Source: Pyrinomonadaceae bacterium
GTDB taxonomy: Bacteria > Acidobacteriota > Blastocatellia > Pyrinomonadales > Pyrinomonadaceae
Assembly (NCBI GenBank): GCA_030841105.1
Contig: JAVEDE010000058.1
Coordinates: 1-64,000, forward strand
DNA: 64,000 nt
Direction: 5' to 3'
Part shown: piece by piece, positions 15,873 through 23,342 of the stretch
Layout: each line of letters begins with the position of its first letter
How positions within the stretch are numbered: the first letter of the stretch is position 1
Made by a program: the position numbers and the translations under genes
The notes under the pieces: model-generated
What the model was told of the DNA's origin: nothing
Databases searched by the model: none
Seen by the model: the letters and a program-made list of their open reading frames with translations, nothing else

Positions 15873-17676
15873 TCTGTTTCAGTTGATGAATGTTACGAAG
15901 GTTATTTGCGTTGATGATGTTTACGCGCGCCCGGTAGAACTCAACCGCATTATTGGGTTATGTAGTTGTATTGATGCAGAAATCGCTCAATCCGTGCCAG
16001 GGTTAGAGGCTATTCCCTTTGAGGAACATCGTGAAACATGGATAGAGGTCTTGACGATTGTATGGGACGGACTTGAGAGAAACGAGCAGGTGGAAATTAA
16101 TAGGAAGTTGACCTATAAAGCTCTGTACAGTGCTCCTGCCGGACAGGAGGCTAGTGAGGCAGATCGTGATGCTTATATTGATAGGGATGTTAAAGCTGCG
16201 AATGTTCTAAACGATTTGTTGGACGAAAAGATATTTTCTGAATTGTCTTTAACTGAATGGAGACAACAGCGAAATCGCATTCTGGATGAAATTGAAAATG
16301 GAAAAACTTTATTTCTATTCGATGAAGATTTATCAGGAGATGGAGGCTCTGATACGGAAGGTATTAATCTTATACAAGATGTGTTGAGTGCTGCGGGGGA
16401 GCAGAATGCACTCTGCGGTTTATTAAGCCATAAATTCAGCTCGTCCCAGGAATTCAGGGTATGGGAAAGATTTAAGGGATTGGGGTTAGACCAAGATAGA
16501 GTAGTGCCATTATCTAAAGACCTTTTATATGGTGATCCTGTAAGCTTTGCTCGTAGGGTTAAATTGACAGTCTTAAATCCCGACTGTAAAAATCTGAGGC
16601 AAAGAGTATCAGGCATCATTAAAGCCGCCCAAGGTGCTGCACATGAGGCGGTAGATGAAATCAATATCTACGACTTTGACCATATTGTTTTTAAGGCTTC
16701 GAACAAGGAAGGGATTTGGGAGCCAGATACTCTATTCCGATTGTTTGGTCTGTTCCAAAGGAGAGAATCCCGGAAAATTGCTAAGTCCGATACGGACCTA
16801 CATGACCTAGCTGCGAAGATACGCACTGTAAGTGGTATATCAACTGATTCAGATATTGAAGGCTTAGAAGGATGTTCAACAGAAATCGGCGGGCAAGACG
16901 AAGAAGCGTCGGACGTGGGAGAGATTCCTGAACCGGCGCATCTTAGCTCCTGGCAAATCCAACGCCTAGAATTTTATGAGGAAGGCGATTACATAAATAG
17001 TTACCATCTGCCTGTCGAACTTGGTGATATCTTTGAGAAGACTTCGGGTGAAAAGAGTGGCAGTAAATATTTCCTGTTAGGGCAGCCCTGTGATTTGATG
17101 GTGCGCACTACGTTAGGTGGTAAAAGGCGTCCGGCTATAACAGACGTTATTCTGGCAGAGATAGTTGATGAAATACCCCGGGATGAGAAGGGTAATATAA
17201 AACAGCCTGATGCTTATTTTGAATTGCCTTATTTCAATAAGTTTACAGGCGGTAGCCAGTATATCGACCTGCGTGAAACTCACCATGTAAGACTGTTCGT
17301 GCTTGACTTATGCGTGTTTAATAAGGCAGGGGCAGCAACCTTTTCGACGGACGATGCATGTGCTAACGATATTGTCGTAGCCTGGAAGTCTCATCACAGG
17401 AAAGTAAAGAGTACCGTGCGGGAGGCGGTAAATAAATATGGCAAACTGAATGAATGGAAGAGGAAAGCTCAGTTGTCAGATGACTATCTTAAACTAACCA
17501 TCCCGAAGTCTTCGGATAAAGAGTTGTTTGAGGGCACTATTGATGTGGAAAAGAAAAGCCTTAGTTATGACTGTAAAAGGGTAGAAAGACTAGGGCAACT
17601 TCAGGCCGCCGCTGCTTTGCTAAAGTATTCAAACTTCAACTCGCGTCCGGCATTCGATCTTGATTTTGGAAAATAG
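15835..17676 (+). CDS. Receiver-like protein with large unknown C-terminal domain
   Basis: The 613-residue product begins with a strand VTKVICVDDVYA (Asp27/Asp28). It later has TLFLFDEDLSGDGG (Asp163 to Asp165), LLSHKFS (Ser near 199) and VVPLSKD (Lys228). This order of paired Asp, phospho-acceptor Asp, Ser and Lys matches a response-regulator receiver fold with about 115 extra residues between the first and third strands. The rest (about 260-613) resembles nothing I recognise; it has an acidic linker near 345-375. The ATG at 15835 follows AGGAG and lies inside the kinase-like gene. It is plausibly the phospho-partner or effector of the upstream GHKL protein. No nuclease motif is recognisable. 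Confidence 0.65.
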   Translation: MEANKQARTAINNLFQLMNVTKVICVDDVYARPVELNRIIGLCSCIDAEIAQSVPGLEAIPFEEHRETWIEVLTIVWDGLERNEQVEINRKLTYKALYSAPAGQEASEADRDAYIDRDVKAANVLNDLLDEKIFSELSLTEWRQQRNRILDEIENGKTLFLFDEDLSGDGGSDTEGINLIQDVLSAAGEQNALCGLLSHKFSSSQEFRVWERFKGLGLDQDRVVPLSKDLLYGDPVSFARRVKLTVLNPDCKNLRQRVSGIIKAAQGAAHEAVDEINIYDFDHIVFKASNKEGIWEPDTLFRLFGLFQRRESRKIAKSDTDLHDLAAKIRTVSGISTDSDIEGLEGCSTEIGGQDEEASDVGEIPEPAHLSSWQIQRLEFYEEGDYINSYHLPVELGDIFEKTSGEKSGSKYFLLGQPCDLMVRTTLGGKRRPAITDVILAEIVDEIPRDEKGNIKQPDAYFELPYFNKFTGGSQYIDLRETHHVRLFVLDLCVFNKAGAATFSTDDACANDIVVAWKSHHRKVKSTVREAVNKYGKLNEWKRKAQLSDDYLKLTIPKSSDKELFEGTIDVEKKSLSYDCKRVERLGQLQAAAALLKYSNFNSRPAFDLDFGK

Positions 17677-17720
17677 AAATAACCAAAAGAGGGTGATGGG
17701 TAGGTACGGGGAATCTATTA

Positions 17721-17762
17721 ATTGGGTTAAATTTGTACTAAGTGCCATTTATTGGGTTAAAT
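17721..17762. repeat. Two 12-bp direct repeats at the island edge
   Basis: ATTGGGTTAAAT occurs at 17721-17732 and again at 17751-17762, 30 bases apart, 45 bases after the last island gene. The spacing is close to three helical turns, compatible with a protein-binding array or a transposon end. No matching copy was found at the other side near 9480-9630. Confidence 0.5.
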
Positions 17763-17869
17763 CTTAAAGAGAAAACGCTCATTTACGCCTGTTTTGGTGA
17801 GGGCAGCATCTTAAAAATATGCCAATAATTGTGTGAAGTCCCATTTAAAGTCGGCTGAAAATTAAGACG

Positions 17870-17907
17870 GGCGCGTAAACTCAAGCGAGTTTACGCGCCT
17901 TTTTTTT
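17870..17907 (+). terminator. Intrinsic terminator
   Basis: Thirteen-base arms GGCGCGTAAACTC and GAGTTTACGCGCC flank an AAGC loop and are followed by eight T residues, a textbook rho-independent terminator on the plus strand. It closes the island operon. The stem is GC-rich like the host chromosome. Confidence 0.9.
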
Positions 17908-18078
17908 GCCGCCTCAAGTTTTCGCACGCGTCTTCTTGCACGCTGACGCCGCGCGGAAGCGAACCACACGCCCCGCTCACACATCACACACCACACGGCG
18001 GCGCTTGAACCGCAGCCCCCGCATCGTCATACTCTTCCCGGTGCAAAATTTATTTGAGTCCCGAACTTGGAGACACCG

Positions 18079-19287
18079 ATGAGAAAAAGTTTTTTCCGGC
18101 GCGGCCTTGCGCCCGTCGCACTTCTGTTGACACTCTCGGCCGCAAACTTCGCGCAGTCTGGAGCTACACGCCCGCGCCGCGTTGATCCTTCGACCAACCC
18201 CGTTCCGCCCGCCACGACGCAGACGCGCCCGACGACGACGAACCCGGCCGCGACCACTGCCGCCGGCGCGACGGGCGACACGGCGCGCGCCTTCTCTCTG
18301 TTGGAACAGAAGCAGTACGAGGCGGCGGCGCGAGAGGCGCACGCGGCGGCGGCAGTTGATCCGAAGAACAGCGAGGCGTGGAAGATCGCGGGCTTCGCCG
18401 AGTTGTACTTGAATCAATTTAAAGAAGCCGCGGCCGACTTGCAGCGCGCGCACGACCTCCAACGCGACGCCAAAGAAGAAGACCCGCGCACCGTGGACGC
18501 GCTCGCGCAGGCGCTCATCCGCTCGGACGAGTTTGAGCGTGCGCTGCCGCTGTTAACCACAGCCACCACGCGCGCGGGCGCGCCGCCCGACGCCACGATG
18601 CTCTATTATCGCGGCCTCGCCGAATACCGCACGAACAAACCGTTGGACGCCGAGCGTTCGTTCAACGCGGCGGTCAAGGCCGACCCGAAAAATTCCGCTT
18701 CGCTCTTCTACCTCGGCCGCATCAGTTACGAGCGCAACCAGACCGACGCCGCCATCACCGCACTCAACCGCGCCACGCTCGCCGACCCGCGTTTCAGCGA
18801 AGCGTGGACGCTGTTGACTTATGCCTACCTGCGCCGCGCCGCCGAGTCTGCGAACGTGCCCGCGAAGGCCGATGCCGACTACTTGAACGCCGTGCGTTCG
18901 AGCGACGCGCTCGTGCGCGTGCGCCCGAACGACGAAGCTTCGGCGGCCTTGAACGGTCAGGCTTTGGTCGGCGCGAAGCAGTTCGCACGCGCCGTCACGG
19001 TGCTCGAACGCGCGGGCGCGAACCCGAACGCGCGGGCGCAGACGCTCTACCTGCTCGGCGTCGCCTACTCGCGCGCCAAAAACTTACCCAAAGCCATCGC
19101 CACCTTCGAGCGCGCCGCCGCGAAGACCGCCGACGACCCGAACATCTACCGCGAACTCGGCTACGCCTACGAAGTCTCCAAGCAGTACGCCAAAGCTCTC
19201 ACGGCTTACCAGAAAGGCGCGGAGTTGCTCCCCGAAGACGACGACTTCAAACAGTCGGTCGAACGCGTCCGGCCGTTCGCGAAATAA
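18079..19287 (+). CDS. Secreted tetratricopeptide-repeat protein
   Basis: The 402-residue product starts with a signal peptide (about residues 1-24, ending NFAQSG). A Thr/Pro-rich linker follows, then repeated TPR units such as LLEQKQYEAAAREAHAAAAV, GLAEYRTNKPLDAERSFNAA, ISYERNQTDAAITALNRATL and ELGYAYEVSKQYAKALTAYQ, continuing to the C-terminus. TPR arrays bind protein partners; here the protein is probably periplasmic. I chose the ATG at 18079 because GGAG lies seven bases upstream; an in-frame ATG at 18067 would add four residues. The partner is unknown. Confidence 0.85.
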   Translation: MRKSFFRRGLAPVALLLTLSAANFAQSGATRPRRVDPSTNPVPPATTQTRPTTTNPAATTAAGATGDTARAFSLLEQKQYEAAAREAHAAAAVDPKNSEAWKIAGFAELYLNQFKEAAADLQRAHDLQRDAKEEDPRTVDALAQALIRSDEFERALPLLTTATTRAGAPPDATMLYYRGLAEYRTNKPLDAERSFNAAVKADPKNSASLFYLGRISYERNQTDAAITALNRATLADPRFSEAWTLLTYAYLRRAAESANVPAKADADYLNAVRSSDALVRVRPNDEASAALNGQALVGAKQFARAVTVLERAGANPNARAQTLYLLGVAYSRAKNLPKAIATFERAAAKTADDPNIYRELGYAYEVSKQYAKALTAYQKGAELLPEDDDFKQSVERVRPFAK

Positions 19288-19289
19288 TA

Positions 19290-19402
19290 GTTTCAGGTTT
19301 CAGGTTTCAAGTTTCAGGACTGATGGGTTTCAAGTTTCAGGTCTGAACGGTCTATGGTCTTCGGTTTTCAACTTGAAACCTGAAACTTGAAACTTGAAAC
19401 CT
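19290..19402. repeat. Intergenic short-word inverted repeat (GTTTCAGG family)
   Basis: Words such as GTTTCAGGTTTCAAGTTTCA on the left are answered by TTGAAACCTGAAACTTGAAA on the right, allowing a long imperfect hairpin. It has the same architecture as the TGACGAGT elements but different words. It separates the TPR gene from the next secreted-protein gene. Confidence 0.8.
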
Positions 19403-19428
19403 TCCCCGGCAAGCGGTAGCATCCAACC

Positions 19429-19947
19429 ATGAACAAACCAGACACTTCTCGCTTTCGCCGGACGGCCACATCGCGTGGTTTAACCGTCGTCGCCCTAGTC
19501 GCCTGTTTGCTCGCGGGCGGGCAGACGATACGTGCGGCGTCGTGGCACGGCATCGAGCCTTTGAAGTCGCGCCGCGCGGACGTGGAACGCGAACTCGGCC
19601 AGCCCGTCCAACAGGAGTTGAGCGCGACCAACTCGCTCAACTTCAAAGTCGCGGGCGGGATGGTGACGGTCACGTTCGTGGACGCGAAGTTCGTCCAGAC
19701 GAAAAAGCTCGCGCCGGACGTGGAAGGCACGGTGCTGCTCATCGTCCTGCGGCACGACAACTCTTCCGACACGCCGGAGTCGCTCGCGCTGGCTAACAAG
19801 AGCGGCTTCTCGCGCGAAGAAAAGGCGGGCATCATCGTCTTCTACAACCAGAAGGACGGCATCACCTACACCTTCATCAACGGCCGACTCAAGACCACGC
19901 GCTACGCGGCCGCCACCGAACAATTACTGCGCGCGCAAAGGGGATAG
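19429..19947 (+). CDS. Secreted protein of unknown function
   Basis: I do not recognise this 172-residue protein. It has an N-terminal hydrophobic stretch (LTVVALVACLLAGGQTIRA) that looks like a signal peptide. A compact domain follows: WHGIEPLKSRRADVERELGQ, then strands around FKVAGGMVTVTFVDAKF and GIIVFYNQKDGITYTFINGR. The pattern of a short helix with a glycine-rich turn near the start and several beta strands recalls small lipoprotein-like folds, but that is not proof. It lies between two short-word repeat elements and co-directional with the TPR and NurA genes. Confidence 0.6.
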   Translation: MNKPDTSRFRRTATSRGLTVVALVACLLAGGQTIRAASWHGIEPLKSRRADVERELGQPVQQELSATNSLNFKVAGGMVTVTFVDAKFVQTKKLAPDVEGTVLLIVLRHDNSSDTPESLALANKSGFSREEKAGIIVFYNQKDGITYTFINGRLKTTRYAAATEQLLRAQRG

Positions 19948-19949
19948 AA

Positions 19950-20034
19950 GAGTGACAAGTGACGAGTGAAAGGTGACGAGCCGGAAAGGCGCTCTGATTT
20001 AACTCGTCACTTGTCACTCGTCACTTGTCACTGG
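19950..20034. repeat. Intergenic short-word inverted repeat (TGACGAGT family)
   Basis: GTGACAAGTGACGAGTG on the left and CACTTGTCACTCGTCACTTG on the right form inverted arms around about 25 bases. The words are shared with the elements at 3065-3258 and 36847-36946. The element ends about five bases before the NurA ATG, which has no clear ribosome binding site. Confidence 0.85.
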
Positions 20035-20039
20035 TCGCC

Positions 20040-21299
20040 ATGCTGTACCGGCCACATTTGAACGCGGAGTTGAGCGAGCGGCGCGAGGAGTTTGTACGCT
20101 TCGAGGCGGCGTGGGGCGCGTCGGTGGAGAGTTACGCGCGGCGTCTGCGCGAACTCGGCGGGCGCACGTCGGCCGAGATCAGGGACGCGGCGGCGGAGGC
20201 GATCAAAGCGGGCGCGGCGCGTGCGGCGGGCGCGTTGCCGACGGGCGAGTTGGACGGGGCGGGCGCGTTCGTCGTCCCGTTCGGCGAGCGTTGGCGTTCG
20301 CACGAAGAGGCGCGGCGTTGGGCGTTGGAAGTGTTGCGCGGGCGCGTGACGTGCGCGGCGGACGGCAGCCAGATTTTGCCGGGACGTGAGATCAGCCTGC
20401 CGGTCGCGGCGGTGCAGGCCGCGTGGTTCGAGAACCCGCACACGCCCGACGGGCAAGACAGTTATCGCAAGGAGTCGCGCTTCGCGCTCATCACGCCGGA
20501 AGAGTTGTTGCAGGCGGAAGGCGGCGGGGCGGCAACGGCCGCAGACCTCGTCAGCCTGCGCCGCTTCGAGTTGGAGATGGCCGCGCTCTCGGAGTTTCTC
20601 GAACGGCGGCGCGGGTGGCGCGCGCGCGGTGAACGCACGCCCGTCGCCCTCTTCGACGGCACGCTCCTGCTCTCGACGACGCGCACGCGCACGCAGTCCG
20701 TCGCGCCCGACTTCTCGCGCGGCTACGTCGAGACGGTTGTCGAGGCCGTCAAACTCTCGCGCGAGACGGAAGTGCCGCTCGTCGGCTACATTGATCAGTC
20801 TTACGCGCGCGACATCGTGCGGCTGCTCGATTTGCTCTCGGCCGACGCGCCGCCCGCCGCCACCGTCTTCGACGCGCGCCTGCTCTCGGCCGCCCGCAAC
20901 GAAGCCGCGGCCGCGCCACTCTTCAACGCGTGGGGCGACCGCACAATCTTCTGCCATTGCGTGCGCGAAGGTCTGACGCAGGACTTCCAGGACGCGCAGG
21001 GCAACCCGCTCGTCGGCTTCGTCTACTTGCAGACGACGGGCGAGGGCGCGCCCGCCCGCCTCGACATCCCCGCGTGGGTTTACGACGCGAAGTTGCTCGA
21101 CGAGGTGGTCAACACCGTGCGCGCCGAGTGCGTCGTCGGCAACGGCTATCCTTACGCGTTGGAGACGGCGGACGCGGCGGCCGTCATCACGGGTCACGAC
21201 CGCGAACAATTCTTGCGCGCGATGCAGGAGTTTGCCGCCGAGCAGAATCTGGGCTTTCACGTCTCGCGCAAACCCGTCAGCAAGGCGCGCCGCCGTTAG
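20040..21299 (+). CDS. NurA-domain nuclease
   Basis: The 419-residue product matches the NurA family, single-strand endonuclease and 5'-3' exonuclease partners of the HerA translocase in DNA-end resection. Seen features are VTCAADGSQI (first metal-site Asp), VALFDGTLLL (second), EVPLVGYIDQSYARDIV, a basic HC region, and the C-terminal GYPYALETADAAAVIT with HDREQF. The frame opens with a TTG inside the repeat; the ATG at 20040 is the likelier start. No HerA ATPase is in the window, but a HAS-barrel-like gene lies two genes downstream. Bacterial NurA-HerA pairs act in repair and sometimes defence. Confidence 0.8.
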   Translation: MLYRPHLNAELSERREEFVRFEAAWGASVESYARRLRELGGRTSAEIRDAAAEAIKAGAARAAGALPTGELDGAGAFVVPFGERWRSHEEARRWALEVLRGRVTCAADGSQILPGREISLPVAAVQAAWFENPHTPDGQDSYRKESRFALITPEELLQAEGGGAATAADLVSLRRFELEMAALSEFLERRRGWRARGERTPVALFDGTLLLSTTRTRTQSVAPDFSRGYVETVVEAVKLSRETEVPLVGYIDQSYARDIVRLLDLLSADAPPAATVFDARLLSAARNEAAAAPLFNAWGDRTIFCHCVREGLTQDFQDAQGNPLVGFVYLQTTGEGAPARLDIPAWVYDAKLLDEVVNTVRAECVVGNGYPYALETADAAAVITGHDREQFLRAMQEFAAEQNLGFHVSRKPVSKARRR

Positions 21300-21312
21300 T
21301 CGTTCTACTTTT

Positions 21313-21840
21313 ATGCCGGTGCGAGATTTTATGAACCGCACGAACCGAGAGACGCACGGGGAATCGAATGTCGGCGGCGAGCCGTCCGCCGTGCTGAACT
21401 GCCCCGCGTGCGGTGCGGAGGCGCGACGCGAAAATGCGCGCTACTGCGCGACGTGCGGGCGCGGCCTCGGCGAGCGCGCTTACGCCCCGGCCGATTCGCT
21501 CCTCGCCTCGTATCACCAGCAACGCAGCCGCCCGGCGATGTTGTCCGAACTGACGACGGCCGCCGCTACTACAGGCGTCTCCGTCGGCGGCACGACGCGG
21601 GTGCTGGCGTTCGACAACGAGGGCAACACGTCGGCGGCCATCGCGTTCGTGCTGATCTGCTCGGCGCTCGTCCCCTTCATCGGCATCCTGTTCTGCCCGC
21701 TCGCCGTGTTCGCCGGGAGCGTCGGACTCTTCGAGGCGTGGCTCGTGCCGCGCGTGGGCGGCGCGCGGCTCGCCGCCTCGTGCATCGGCTTCGGCTTCCT
21801 GATCGCGGGCGCGCAGGTCTTACTTTTTCAACTCGTCTAA
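21313..21840 (+). CDS. Zinc-ribbon membrane protein
   Basis: The 175-residue product begins with a zinc ribbon, CPACGAEARRENARYCATCG (paired CxxC motifs). A flexible segment and two hydrophobic helices follow, AIAFVLICSALVPFIGILF and ASCIGFGFLIAGAQVLLFQL. Such zinc-ribbon/TM proteins are common and of unknown function. It starts 14 bases after the NurA stop, so co-transcription is likely. An ATG at 21331 is an alternative start. Confidence 0.7.
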   Translation: MPVRDFMNRTNRETHGESNVGGEPSAVLNCPACGAEARRENARYCATCGRGLGERAYAPADSLLASYHQQRSRPAMLSELTTAAATTGVSVGGTTRVLAFDNEGNTSAAIAFVLICSALVPFIGILFCPLAVFAGSVGLFEAWLVPRVGGARLAASCIGFGFLIAGAQVLLFQLV

Positions 21841-21844
21841 AGCG

Positions 21845-21939
21845 TCAATTGTCCGTCGTCAGTTGTCACTTGCCTGTGAGCATCACGCGAGTTTCTAAAG
21901 ACTGACTTGAACAACTGACCACTGACTACGGACAACTCT
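21845..21939. repeat. Intergenic short-word inverted repeat (GTCAGTTGTC family)
   Basis: AATTGTCCGTCGTCAGTTGT on the left is answered by CAACTGACCACTGACTACGG and GACAACTC on the right. The inverted-word design is the same as in the other elements but with a third word set. It lies directly before the HAS-barrel-like gene. Confidence 0.75.
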
Positions 21940-21943
21940 TCAA

Positions 21944-22540
21944 ATGACCAAGATCGCAAAAATCGTCAAGTCAAATTCGCATGTGGATTATGTCGGGCGC
22001 GTGATTGATCGCCTCGACGCGGACGCGCCGCCGGGGGTGGAAGATTACGGCTTCGCGCAGTTTGTGTCGCTGCCGGTGGCGGATAATTTCGAAGTCGTCG
22101 GCGTCGTCTACGACACGCTGCTGGTCAACCCGGAGTACGGGCAGTTCGGGCCGCGCCTGTCGCCCGCGGCCGACCTCGCCGTTTTAAGTCCCGACTACTT
22201 GAACGAGCAGGGCGTACTCGTCGGCATCCTGCTGCTCGGCTGGCGCGCGGGCGACGTGGAGCGGCGCATGGGCGTGCCGCGCCGCGTGATTCCCGTGGGG
22301 CAGGACGTGTACCGTTTGGATGAGACGCAGGTCGGCGCGTTTCACCGCGACGGTGAGGGGCGCGTCGGGTTGCACTACTATTCGCAGATCGTGGCGCACG
22401 CCGGGGCGTTCGCCGTGCCGCTCATCGAAGCCATCCTCGAACAACTCGAAACGGTCTGCACCGCGGAGGAGCGGCAGCGTTTTTGCGTGCTCAAAAGATC
22501 GCTCGCCTGGCAACGCACGCTCGGCGGCGTGCGTCTCTAA
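21944..22540 (+). CDS. HAS-barrel-like protein (possible HerA accessory)
   Basis: The 198-residue protein begins MTKIAKIVKSNSHVDYVGRV and has strand-rich segments GFAQFVSLP, FEVVGVVYDTLLVNP and GVLVGILLLGW. These recall the HAS beta-barrel that forms the N-terminus of HerA-type ATPases and sits on ATP synthase subunits. The C-terminal part is helical. There is no Walker motif, so it is not HerA itself. Because NurA lies about 650 bases upstream on the same strand, I infer a role with a NurA/HerA complex. The family assignment is moderate and the role is inference. Confidence 0.5.
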   Translation: MTKIAKIVKSNSHVDYVGRVIDRLDADAPPGVEDYGFAQFVSLPVADNFEVVGVVYDTLLVNPEYGQFGPRLSPAADLAVLSPDYLNEQGVLVGILLLGWRAGDVERRMGVPRRVIPVGQDVYRLDETQVGAFHRDGEGRVGLHYYSQIVAHAGAFAVPLIEAILEQLETVCTAEERQRFCVLKRSLAWQRTLGGVRL

Positions 22541-22588
22541 ATAGCTCACCTGTGGGTAAGAAATTTCGCGGAGAAGGAAATCAACTAT

Positions 22589-23194
22589 ATGAAAAGAAAA
22601 TATCAAACGTCGTCTATCGTGGCCTTGCTGTTGTTGACTTCACTCGCGCCCGGCGCGTCCGGGCAGCGCACGCGCACCGTCAGCGACCCGGCGGAGGCGA
22701 AGAAGCCCGCCGCCACCGCAGGCACGACGAACGTCAACGCGCCCGCGCCGCAGAACGTGAAGGCGAAATACGAGGGCGGCATCTTCGGTCATAACAAGAA
22801 ACAGACCGGCACGCTCCACTTCGACGACGATGGCCGTCGCCTCGTCTTCCGCGACAAGACGCAGAAGGAATACATCTCGCTCCCTTACAAGGCCATCGCC
22901 GCCGCCTTCGCCGACACGCGTTCGCTCCGCCCGACGGCGGCCACCATTATTGGCAGCGCGAGTCTCTACACGCTGCCCGCGCTCTTGTTCAAAAAGAAAT
23001 ACCGCTACCTGACGATGCAGTTCAACGACCCGGACACGCAGGTGCAGGGCGTCACGAGCTTCAAGGTAGAGAACAAAGAGATGATGGCCTCGCTTCTCGA
23101 AGCCGTCGCGCGCAAAGCCGAACTCACGCCGCGCGGCGAAGCCTACATCCGTCTGAACAAGCCGAAGGATCAGGATCAGGATCAGGACAAATAG
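22589..23194 (+). CDS. Secreted protein of unknown function
   Basis: I do not recognise this 201-residue protein. It has a signal peptide (hydrophobic IVALLLLTSLAPGASG). A domain with GTLHFDDDGRRLVFRD and EYISLPYKAIAAA follows; this resembles a beta-strand pair that reads out a value, as in PH-like proteins. Next is a hydrophobic patch, TIIGSASLYTLPALLFKKKY, that may be buried. The C-terminus ends in a small DQDQDQ repeat. GAGAAGGA precedes the ATG. A bidirectional terminator-like hairpin follows. Confidence 0.6.
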   Translation: MKRKYQTSSIVALLLLTSLAPGASGQRTRTVSDPAEAKKPAATAGTTNVNAPAPQNVKAKYEGGIFGHNKKQTGTLHFDDDGRRLVFRDKTQKEYISLPYKAIAAAFADTRSLRPTAATIIGSASLYTLPALLFKKKYRYLTMQFNDPDTQVQGVTSFKVENKEMMASLLEAVARKAELTPRGEAYIRLNKPKDQDQDQDK

Positions 23195-23227
23195 CAGCGA
23201 AGCAGCGACAGTTAAGGTTACGAAATA

Positions 23228-23273
23228 AGAGCCGGAAGCGACGCACGTTAAGGCGTGTCTTGCTTCCGGCTCT
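23228..23273. terminator. Bidirectional terminator-like hairpin
   Basis: Twelve-base arms AGAGCCGGAAGC/GCTTCCGGCTCT enclose a further short stem (ACGC/GCGT). The hairpin lies between the convergent secreted-protein and ion-channel genes. CTTTATC follows on the plus strand; the U-tract is weak. Confidence 0.65.
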
Positions 23274-23342
23274 CTTTATCTTGCGGCGGGCGTTGGATGA
23301 AGCGGCCGCTATCGAGGATGAAGTCTTAACTCGCCTTGGAGT

